Below, piece by piece: positions 26,946-33,704 of a stretch of DNA of 38,106 nt. Location: positions 1 through 38,106 of the forward strand of contig JAFZWW010000127.1 of the NCBI GenBank assembly GCA_017617005.1, in the 5' to 3' direction. Under the pieces are notes generated by a model. It saw only the letters and a list, made by a program, of their open reading frames with translations. It made no database searches and was not told where the DNA came from. The DNA comes from Lachnospiraceae bacterium (GTDB lineage Bacteria > Bacillota > Clostridia > Lachnospirales > Lachnospiraceae). Position numbers and translations under genes: made by a program. Positions within the stretch are counted from its first letter, which is position 1, and every line of letters starts with the position of its first letter.

Positions 26946-29048
26946 TCATCTTACGGAGAAGAGCATGTCGCCGTATGAAGGATAAGGCCACTCCTTGGAG
27001 GATACGAGTGTCTCTGCCTCATCGACAGCGGCTCTGAGTTCGCCCATCTTGGGAAGAAGATCGTCTCTTATTGCTGCGCTCTCTGCGATAACATCGGCTG
27101 CATCCGCAAGTGTGATGATAGCCTTCTCAACGGCGCCTGTTCTCTCATAGATCTGATCCGCAAGAACGGAAAGTCTCGAGATAACGGTGGTCTCATATGA
27201 ACATGCAAGGGATCCCGTTACGGCCTTCTTTGCAGCGACCGTCTCGGATAGCTTATCGGCATATGCGGTGACTGCGGGAAGAACCTGTCTGTAAGCCATG
27301 TCGATCATGGTGTTAGCCTCGATACGAACCTGCTTGCAGTAATTCTCGAGCATGATGTCGCATCTGGATTCGATCTCTTTTTCGGTGAATACGCCGTGTC
27401 CGGTAAGAACCTTGACGTTCTTCTCATCGAGGATGTGAGGCATGCAGTCGGGGGTGGTCCTGTAGTTGCAGAGACCTCTTACTTCAGTTGCTTCCTTGAC
27501 CCACGCATCGTCGTAACCGTTTCCGTTGAAGAGGATCCTCTTGTGATCCTTGATGGTCTTCTTGATCATCTCGTGGAGGGTCTTCTCAAAGTCCTCAGCA
27601 CCTTCAAGCCTGTCAGCGTAGATCTTGAGAGACTCTGCGACTACGGTGTTGAGCATGATGTTCGCACAGGCGATCGAGTTGGATGAGCCGAGGCTTCTGA
27701 ACTCAAACTTGTTACCGGTGAATGCGAAGGGTGAAGTTCTGTTTCTGTCGGTGTTGTCTCTGGGGAATGCGGGAAGAACATCGACACCGAGCTTCATGAT
27801 CTTCTTCTCGGTTCCGCTGTAAGGCTTATCTTCTTCGATCGCATCAAGGATGGCACTGAGCTCATCTCCGAGGAATACGGAAATGATAGCGGGAGGTGCC
27901 TCGTTGGCTCCGAGTCTGTGATCGTTACCTGCGGTGGCAACGGAAAGTCTGAGCAGATCCTGATAATCATCTACCGCCTTGATGACCGCACAGAGGAAAA
28001 GGAGGAACTGTGCGTTCTCATAAGGGGTATCACCGGGTGAAAGAAGGTTTATTCCGGTATCCGTTGCCATGGACCAGTTATTGTGCTTACCGCTTCCGTT
28101 TACTCCTGCGAAGGGCTTTTCATGAAGCAGGCATACAAGTCCGTGTCTGGATGCGACCTTCTGCATGATCTCCATCATAAGCTGGTTCTGATCGGTCGCG
28201 ATATTGGTTGTCGAGTAGATGGGTGCGAGCTCATGCTGAGCGGGTGCAACCTCGTTGTGCTCGGTCTTTGCGAGAATTCCGAGCTTCCAGAGTTCTTCGT
28301 TGAGGTCGTTCATGAAGGCCTGTACTCTGGGCTTGATGACTCCGAAATAATGGTCATCCATTTCCTGACCCTTGGGAGGTCTTGAACCGTAAAGGGTTCT
28401 TCCGGTGTATTTAAGGTCGGGGCGCTGATCGTACATTTCCTTGGTGATAAGGAAATATTCCTGCTCGGGTCCGACAGATGTCTTAACGTTCTTGGCAGTG
28501 GTGTTTCCGAAGAGACGAAGGATACGGAGCGCCTGCTTGTTGAGTGCTTCCATTGAACGAAGGAGTGGAGTCTTCTTGTCGAGTGCCTCGCCGCCGTATG
28601 AACAGAATGCGGTGGGAATGCAGAGGGTCTTATCCTTGATGAATGCATAGGAGGTAGGATCCCATGCCGTATATCCTCTTGCTTCAAAGGTAGCTCTTAA
28701 GCCGCCCGAAGGGAAGGAAGACGCATCGGGCTCACCCTGGATGAGCTCTTTGCCTGAGAATTCCATTATGACACTTCCGTCAGGTGAAGGAGAGATGAAT
28801 GAATCGTGCTTTTCTGCGGTGATTCCGGTAAGAGGCTGGAACCAGTGAGTAAAGTGGGTTGCACCCTTTTCAAGTGCCCATTCCTTCATAGCCTGAGCGA
28901 CCGATTCCGCTACCTTAGGGTCAAGCTTGCTGCCCTCATCGATGGTCTTTCTGAGTGATGCGTAGACCTTGGAAGAAAGTCTTGATCTCATCTGACGATC
29001 GTCAAATACGAGTGATCCAAAAAGTTCCGGTACTGAATGTGTTTCCAT
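26946..29048 (-). CDS. glnN: Glutamine synthetase type III
   Basis: A 700-residue GSIII enzyme that condenses ammonia and glutamate with ATP, assembling as large dodecamers. The length, [12 protein letters not shown] near the N-terminus, [33 protein letters not shown] and [19 protein letters not shown] are characteristic of GSIII and unlike GSI. AAGGAGG precedes the ATG. It has its own TTGACA-17-TATCTT promoter and a leader with a mutually exclusive antiterminator and terminator. It is followed by a terminator and then pyrG. It is the second glutamine synthetase of the cluster. Confidence 0.97.
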   Translation of the reverse strand: METHSVPELFGSLVFDDRQMRSRLSSKVYASLRKTIDEGSKLDPKVAESVAQAMKEWALEKGATHFTHWFQPLTGITAEKHDSFISPSPDGSVIMEFSGKELIQGEPDASSFPSGGLRATFEARGYTAWDPTSYAFIKDKTLCIPTAFCSYGGEALDKKTPLLRSMEALNKQALRILRLFGNTTAKNVKTSVGPEQEYFLITKEMYDQRPDLKYTGRTLYGSRPPKGQEMDDHYFGVIKPRVQAFMNDLNEELWKLGILAKTEHNEVAPAQHELAPIYSTTNIATDQNQLMMEIMQKVASRHGLVCLLHEKPFAGVNGSGKHNNWSMATDTGINLLSPGDTPYENAQFLLFLCAVIKAVDDYQDLLRLSVATAGNDHRLGANEAPPAIISVFLGDELSAILDAIEEDKPYSGTEKKIMKLGVDVLPAFPRDNTDRNRTSPFAFTGNKFEFRSLGSSNSIACANIMLNTVVAESLKIYADRLEGAEDFEKTLHEMIKKTIKDHKRILFNGNGYDDAWVKEATEVRGLCNYRTTPDCMPHILDEKNVKVLTGHGVFTEKEIESRCDIMLENYCKQVRIEANTMIDMAYRQVLPAVTAYADKLSETVAAKKAVTGSLACSYETTVISRLSVLADQIYERTGAVEKAIITLADAADVIAESAAIRDDLLPKMGELRAAVDEAETLVSSKEWPYPSYGDMLFSVR

Positions 29049-29075
29049 AGCATGTTCCTCCTTAATTTTGGAAAC

Positions 29076-29124
29076 AAAAAAGACAAAAGCGCCTTTTTTG
29101 TATGTTTACAAAAAAGACGCCTTT
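29076..29124 (-). terminator. Leader terminator (attenuator) of glnN
   Basis: An 18-bp stem (29107-29124 with 29085-29102, two G-U pairs) with a 4-base loop, then GTCTTTTTTG in the minus-strand RNA sense. It lies between the glnN promoter and its SD, so it would block expression unless prevented from folding. Confidence 0.85.
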
Positions 29125-29131
29125 GCCTTTT
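29112..29131 (-). promoter_or_regulatory. ANTAR-type antiterminator hairpin in the glnN leader
   Basis: Minus-strand RNA AAAAGGC-AAAGGC-GUCUUUU: 7-bp stem with hexaloop AAAGGC, fitting the A1/G4 rule for ANTAR-bound hairpins. Loop and 3' strand are the same bases as the terminator's left arm, so only one structure can form. It begins at the predicted transcript 5' end. Confidence 0.75.
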
Positions 29132-29139
29132 CATCTGTT

Positions 29140-29168
29140 AAGATACTACCGTAAATTTCAGTTGTCAA
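29140..29168 (-). promoter_or_regulatory. Promoter of glnN
   Basis: Minus-strand TTGACA (29163-29168), 17-base spacer, TATCTT (29140-29145). Predicted start near 29133. Confidence 0.8.
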
Positions 29169-29218
29169 GAAATAATACGGATAATTTTTTATATATTTTT
29201 ATCCCGTAAAAAGACGGA

Positions 29219-30115
29219 TCAGTTATCCGAACTGAATTCAAAGACTACCGACTGATGTGAAGGATCATTATGATCTCCCCAGCAGATTCCGCCGTCTACA
29301 AAGTAGAAATTAACCGAACCGTCATCATATACCAGATACTGGTTCTCCTGCTCGGGATCAATCATTTCGCACTCCCACATCTCACCGTCATCGCAGAAAA
29401 GAAATTCAGAATCATCATCAAAGTATGTGTAATATTCCCAAATATATCCTATATTGTCAACTATCATGCTCTGGATATGTACATGGTAACTGCCGTCTCC
29501 TTCATCAGTTATCTGCATCCAGTAACTGCCGTCGTCGACTCCCCATATTCCGAGGAAGAAATAAGGCGAAACATCTCCTCTGCCTTCGCCGACGGGCTCG
29601 GAAACAGCTGAATCGTTGCGTACAAAGTGAAGTGCACCGTCCTGGCCCGAGTAGATATCGGTGGGATTCATATCATCAAGATCTGCGGCAAACGATTCCC
29701 AGATATCACCGTTCTCATCATAGAAAGTATACCAGTATGAAGCGGTTCCGTCGGGATGATCTTCGGTTGTGATCTCAATCCTTCCGCTTACAGAGCCGAG
29801 AAGAGACATGTCTTCAAGATCATAATTATATGTGTGACCGTTACAGTAGATGTTGAGATAAGTGGGATCCATTCCGGCATCCGCGTCTGTCCATTCTCCT
29901 ATGAGACCGCTGAGAAGCTCCTGAACCTCATATTCGGATATAACCGGCTGATCATAGTCTTCATCGTATCCGGTTAAATCGTCCTCGTCGTAATCATCTT
30001 CGATGTCATCAATTCCGGTATCCGGTCCGTCTGCGGCGGATTCGCTTCCGCAGCCCGCAAGCAATGCGCCGCTTAAAGCGCATGCACAGATCATCATTAA
30101 CAATTTCTTTTTCAT
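29219..30115 (-). CDS. Acidic lipoprotein of unknown function between the ANTAR gene and glnN
   Basis: A 298-residue secreted lipoprotein with a signal peptide and lipobox LLAGC (Cys22). A very acidic linker of Asp, Glu and Tyr (~25-60) is followed by a strand-rich domain with EWTDAD and several DDG/DGS turns ending near WGDHNDPSHQSVVFE. No family is recognised beyond a general likeness to Lachnospiraceae lipoproteins with lipocalin-like strands. An upstream in-frame ATG at 30169 is rejected because GGGAGG lies just before the ATG at 30115, and that start gives a normal signal peptide. It sits within the nitrogen cluster with no visible link to nitrogen. The 170 bases after it hold the glnN promoter and leader. 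Confidence 0.8.
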   Translation of the reverse strand: MKKKLLMMICACALSGALLAGCGSESAADGPDTGIDDIEDDYDEDDLTGYDEDYDQPVISEYEVQELLSGLIGEWTDADAGMDPTYLNIYCNGHTYNYDLEDMSLLGSVSGRIEITTEDHPDGTASYWYTFYDENGDIWESFAADLDDMNPTDIYSGQDGALHFVRNDSAVSEPVGEGRGDVSPYFFLGIWGVDDGSYWMQITDEGDGSYHVHIQSMIVDNIGYIWEYYTYFDDDSEFLFCDDGEMWECEMIDPEQENQYLVYDDGSVNFYFVDGGICWGDHNDPSHQSVVFEFSSDN

Positions 30116-30146
30116 AAATATTCCTCCCAAAAGAAACTCGGCAATA

Positions 30147-30190
30147 GAGCCGGTAAACACTTTTGACATTCTAACACTGTTTACCGGCTC
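30147..30190. repeat. Perfect 13-bp inverted repeat upstream of the lipoprotein gene
   Basis: Arms GAGCCGGTAAACA (30147-30159) and TGTTTACCGGCTC (30178-30190) with an 18-base loop. It lies between the ANTAR gene stop (30240) and the lipoprotein ATG (30115). It could be an operator for the lipoprotein promoter, or a terminator of the glnA-ANTAR transcript with a poor U-tract. A TAGAAT lies in the loop on the minus strand. Confidence 0.85.
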
Positions 30191-30239
30191 ATAATATATA
30201 CTTTTAGGATAGTCTTTATGAAATTATCGTAGCAGTCCG

Positions 30240-30824
30240 TCATCCGTAGGTTTTCAGGATGTTTTCCGCGGTTTCCTTCTTGCTCAGACACAGATCCATT
30301 GCCTGCTTCTGGATATATCTGTGGGCATTTTCCTCCGTCATGTGACAGCTCTTTATAAGTGCCCATTTAGCCCTGTTGACGAGTCTTATCTCTTCCATCT
30401 TCTCTTCAAGCGAAACGGTCTTTTTCTTGATGCGTCTGAGCCTCTCCCTGATGCTGCACATGACTCCGAGCATCTCATCGAGGCGGTTTACTTCCAGAGG
30501 CTTTTTAATTACCATGACTCCCCTGGGTGTGAGCGAGGAACTTATCTCATCATACATATCGCTCCTTACCAGGATGAGACATACCCTCTCACTTTCGCTA
30601 CAGACGTCGATCGCGAATTTTCTTCCGAAGTCATCGGGAAGAGGAGCGTTGATGAATACAAGGTCGAAGTCTTCATCGACCATTCTCCTCTGTGCCTTGG
30701 CAATGCTGTCCACAACGACTACCGGATCGTATTTTCCTCCGGACAGTTCCTGTCTCAGCGCATTATTTATTTTTTCCGATGCCGATACCAGCAGCACGCT
30801 GTAAACATGTTCAGCAGGTGTCAT
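30240..30824 (-). CDS. ANTAR RNA-binding antiterminator with degenerate receiver domain
   Basis: A 194-residue protein of the AmiR/NasR/EutV class, which binds nascent RNA hairpins and prevents terminators from folding. The receiver-like N-terminus (~5-125) has lost the acidic pocket: strand 1 reads LLVSAS (11-16) instead of carrying Asp-Asp, and the phosphoacceptor position is Asn59 in FINAPLP. The conserved Lys (107 or 108 in IKKPL) remains. A coiled linker (~125-145) leads to the ANTAR domain, with RAKWALIKSCHMTEENAHRYI at about 151-171 and KETAENIL near the end. Its ATG directly follows the glnA stop. Targets are probably the glnA and glnN leaders. Activation by phosphorylation looks impossible; the signal is unknown. 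Confidence 0.92.
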   Translation of the reverse strand: MTPAEHVYSVLLVSASEKINNALRQELSGGKYDPVVVVDSIAKAQRRMVDEDFDLVFINAPLPDDFGRKFAIDVCSESERVCLILVRSDMYDEISSSLTPRGVMVIKKPLEVNRLDEMLGVMCSIRERLRRIKKKTVSLEEKMEEIRLVNRAKWALIKSCHMTEENAHRYIQKQAMDLCLSKKETAENILKTYG

Positions 30825-32042
30825 TTATTTCTCAGCTCTCTTAAGATATGAGGATAAGATCTCTTCGGGCACATACTTCCTGATGAATTCGCTTGTCTGT
30901 GCGAGCTCCGCCGCATCCTTGAGGGATGAAGGAAGCTTGGCAAGTGATGAATTCTTTTCACCGTCAGCGTACAGATTCGTCTCAATGGCTGTGGGAGGAA
31001 CAAGTCCGTTCTCAAGTCCCTCGAGTCCCGCATATATGAGAAGTCCGAATGCAAGATAGGGATTGGCTGAAGGATCGGGGGATCTGAGCTCAGCCCTCAC
31101 ATATTCACCGGAAGCTGCGGGGATCCTGATGAGTGCGGAACGGTTTTCCTTGGCCCATGAGATATACTCGGGTGCCTTGGATGAACCAAGTCTGTTGTAT
31201 GAACCCTTGCTCGGATTAAGGAACAGTGTCATGTCGGCAACATACTTAAGTATGCCTGCAACAACGGGTTCAAAGGATACGTTCTCTTTTCCCTTTGCTA
31301 CGGAGAAATTGATATGCATTCCGTTACCGGCTTTTCCCTCAACGGGCTTGGGTGAAAAGTCAGCAGTTGCACCGTTTCTGTTGGAGATCGCGCTTACAAC
31401 GCTCCTGAAGGTCATCGCATCATCAGCGGACTTGAGCGCATCGCAGTATCTGAAATCGATCTCATTCTGCCCGGGACCTTCTTCATGATGCGAGCTTTCG
31501 GCAAGTATTCCCATCTGCTCGAGAGTTATGCAGATTTCTCTTCTGATATTCTCGCATCTGTCCGCGGGACCGATATCCATATAGCTTGCATTGTCATAAG
31601 GAATGCCGGTATTCTCTCCCTCCATATCGTTACGGAAAAGATAGAATTCGGATTCGGTACCGAAACGGAATGTGTATCCCTTCTTAGCCGCAGCATCGAC
31701 CGCCCTGCCAAGGAATCCTCTCGCATCGCATGCAAAAGGAGTTCCGTCGGGCCATGTGATATTGCAGTACATCCTGACAACCCTTCCGTGCTCGGGTCTC
31801 CAGGGAAGTACGGCAAGCGTCGACGGATCGGGATGAAGGAACAAATCCGATTTGGCATCTATATCAAATCCTTCCACCGACCACGCATCGATGGCAATAC
31901 CCTCGCTGAACGCCCTGTCCAGTTCCGTAGGCATTATCGAAACATTCTTATGTCTTCCGAATACGTCGCAGAATGCAAGACGGATGAACTTGACATCCTC
32001 TTCTTCGACGAACATTTTTACTTCCTGATCTGTGTAATTCAT
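30825..32042 (-). CDS. glnA: Glutamine synthetase type I, short ANTAR-linked form
   Basis: A 405-residue GSI-fold protein, shorter than the usual ~440-470. Conserved parts are FGTESEFYLF (the E-x-E metal pair), HHEEGPGQNEIDF, YNRLGSSKAPEYISWAKENRS, the IRIP Arg loop and AELRSPDPSANPYLAF. The GMH-x-H motif reads GNGMHINFS, so its second His is Asn. It probably makes glutamine from glutamate and ammonia, but its coupling to the ANTAR gene (no gap) also allows a sensing role. GGGAGG precedes the ATG. It has its own promoter, an operator-like palindrome and an attenuated leader. Confidence 0.92.
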   Translation of the reverse strand: MNYTDQEVKMFVEEEDVKFIRLAFCDVFGRHKNVSIMPTELDRAFSEGIAIDAWSVEGFDIDAKSDLFLHPDPSTLAVLPWRPEHGRVVRMYCNITWPDGTPFACDARGFLGRAVDAAAKKGYTFRFGTESEFYLFRNDMEGENTGIPYDNASYMDIGPADRCENIRREICITLEQMGILAESSHHEEGPGQNEIDFRYCDALKSADDAMTFRSVVSAISNRNGATADFSPKPVEGKAGNGMHINFSVAKGKENVSFEPVVAGILKYVADMTLFLNPSKGSYNRLGSSKAPEYISWAKENRSALIRIPAASGEYVRAELRSPDPSANPYLAFGLLIYAGLEGLENGLVPPTAIETNLYADGEKNSSLAKLPSSLKDAAELAQTSEFIRKYVPEEILSSYLKRAEK

Positions 32043-32065
32043 ATTACCTCCCGGTATCTGCTTAG

Positions 32066-32116
32066 AAAAAAAGCGCCCATTTCACCAAAGACCGTTGTCT
32101 TTATGAAATGAACGCC
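32066..32116 (-). terminator. Leader terminator (attenuator) of glnA
   Basis: A roughly 20-bp stem with one bulge, between 32073 and 32116, around an AACG loop. Seven Ts follow on the minus strand (32066-32072). It sits between the glnA promoter and its SD. Confidence 0.88.
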
Positions 32117-32125
32117 ATTGCTCAT
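32108..32125 (-). promoter_or_regulatory. ANTAR-type antiterminator hairpin in the glnA leader
   Basis: Minus-strand RNA AUGAGC-AAUGGC-GUUCAU: 6-bp stem with hexaloop AAUGGC (A1 and G4 present). Part of the loop and the whole 3' strand are also the terminator's left arm, so the two exclude each other. The second pair from the loop is G-U, as in the glnN hairpin, while the third pair differs (A-U here, G-C there). Confidence 0.78.
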
Positions 32126-32150
32126 ATGCAACATTTATACAGCATATGAG
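32121..32150. promoter_or_regulatory. Operator-like palindrome around the glnA -10 element
   Basis: Perfect 9-bp arms CTCATATGC (32121-32129) and GCATATGAG (32142-32150) with a 12-base spacer that contains the -10. One arm shares five bases with the antiterminator stem. Confidence 0.8.
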
Positions 32151-32163
32151 TCCGTTATGTCAA
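32134..32163 (-). promoter_or_regulatory. Promoter of the glnA-ANTAR operon
   Basis: Minus-strand TTGACA (32158-32163), 18-base spacer, TATAAA (32134-32139). Predicted start near 32127. Confidence 0.8.
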
Positions 32164-32195
32164 GAAAAAACATAGAGGCGGTTTGCGCGGTTTTA

Positions 32196-33659
32196 TCAGG
32201 CGTTTCTGTAGCCCATGAGATATTCGTCGACCTCGGCTGCGGCTGCGGTGCCTTCCGCAAGTGCCCATACAACAAGGCTCTGTCCGCGTCTCATATCGCC
32301 TGCAGCAAATACACCGGGGACACTTGTGGAATACTTTCCCTCGGGAGTTGCGACAACGCCTCTGGGGGTCATATCGAGCTTAAAGGATTCGGGAACAAGC
32401 TTCTCAGCACCAATGAAGCCGGCAGCGATAAGGAGCAGGTCACACTTTATCTTCTTCTCAGATCCCTTTACATTTACGAGCTTGCCCTTGTCAAATCCCA
32501 CCTCAACGGTCTCGATCTCCGTTATCTTACCCTTCTTGGAGATGACCTTCTTAACCGTTGTCTTAAAGACTCTGGGATCTTCGCCGAACACTTCCTGTGC
32601 CTCGACATGTCCGTAATCGGTCCTTAAGGTCTTGGGCCACTCGGGCCAGGGATTATTCGCAGCCCTTTCTACGGGGGGCTTGGGCATCATCTCAAGTGCG
32701 GTGACAGACTTGCATCCCATTCTTATGACGGTTCCGATACAGTCGTTACCGGTATCACCACCGCCTACGATGACCACATGCTTATCCTTCGCATCGAATT
32801 TTGCGGGAAGGGATTCTATATCGAGGACATTCCTTGTTGCGGCCTTGAGAAAATCAACGGCAAAGTATATTCCTTCGCATCCTTCCATTCCTTCCGCAGT
32901 AAGTGCTCTGGGCTGTTTTGCGCCGCAGCAGAGGACAACGGCATCATATTCTTTCTTAAGATTGCTTACCTTGACCTTCTCGCCGACATTAACACCGGTC
33001 TTGAAGACTATTCCCATCTCTTCCATGAGTTTCTGTCTTCTGGAAATGACACTCTTGTCAAGTTTCATATTGGGAATGCCGTACATCAGAAGTCCGCCGA
33101 TACGGTCATCTCTTTCATACACAGTTACTGCATGTCCTCTTCTCCTGAGCGCATCGGCTGCGGCAAGTCCGGAGGGACCGCTTCCGATGACGGCGACTTT
33201 CTTACCGCTTTCCTTTATCGGGGCATCACCCTTCATCCATCCGTTCTTGTAACCTTCCTCGATGAGGTAAAGTTCATTATCCCTGACAGTGACGGGATCG
33301 TCGTACTGACCGCATATACATGCCTTCTCACAGAGTGCGGGACAAACGCGTCCGGTGAACTCGGGGAATCTGTTGGTCTTGAGGAGTCTTGCGAGAGCAT
33401 GTGAATCCTCACCCCTGTAGATCGCATCATTCCACTCGGGAATGAGATTGTGGAGAGGACATCCTACTACCATTCCGCTCAGGCTCATTGCCGACTGGCA
33501 GAAAGGAACACCGCAGTTCATGCATCTTGCGCCCTGGCATCTTCTGACTTCCTCGGATGCGAAAGTATGGAATTCCTTGTATCCCTTTATTCTTTCCTTA
33601 GCGGGTATCTCGTTATTTTCTTTCCTAGCATATTCAAGAAATCCTGTCTGTTTTCCCAT
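32196..33659 (-). CDS. gltD: Glutamate synthase small subunit
   Basis: A 487-residue flavoprotein that passes electrons from NAD(P)H to GltB. The N-terminal Fe-S region has CQGARCMNCGVPFCQS and CPALCEKACICGQ cysteines. AVIGSGPSGLAAADALRRRG begins the FAD-binding part (~155), and VVIVGGGDTGNDCIGT marks the NADPH-binding part. Length is standard for GltD. It lies 45 bases after gltB with AGGAAACAGG upstream of the ATG. No clear terminator separates it from the glnA promoter region. Confidence 0.97.
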   Translation of the reverse strand: MGKQTGFLEYARKENNEIPAKERIKGYKEFHTFASEEVRRCQGARCMNCGVPFCQSAMSLSGMVVGCPLHNLIPEWNDAIYRGEDSHALARLLKTNRFPEFTGRVCPALCEKACICGQYDDPVTVRDNELYLIEEGYKNGWMKGDAPIKESGKKVAVIGSGPSGLAAADALRRRGHAVTVYERDDRIGGLLMYGIPNMKLDKSVISRRQKLMEEMGIVFKTGVNVGEKVKVSNLKKEYDAVVLCCGAKQPRALTAEGMEGCEGIYFAVDFLKAATRNVLDIESLPAKFDAKDKHVVIVGGGDTGNDCIGTVIRMGCKSVTALEMMPKPPVERAANNPWPEWPKTLRTDYGHVEAQEVFGEDPRVFKTTVKKVISKKGKITEIETVEVGFDKGKLVNVKGSEKKIKCDLLLIAAGFIGAEKLVPESFKLDMTPRGVVATPEGKYSTSVPGVFAAGDMRRGQSLVVWALAEGTAAAAEVDEYLMGYRNA

Positions 33660-33704
33660 TGTCTTTACCTGTTTCCTATACTCGTTATCGTTTCAGATCC
33701 ACCG

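Noticed and set aside
29049-29218. Glutamine riboswitch (glnA or Downstream-peptide motif) in the glutamine synthetase leaders
   Set aside because: Those riboswitches are known from cyanobacteria and marine phages and need a three-way junction. The leaders are about 85 bases long and filled by two overlapping hairpins.
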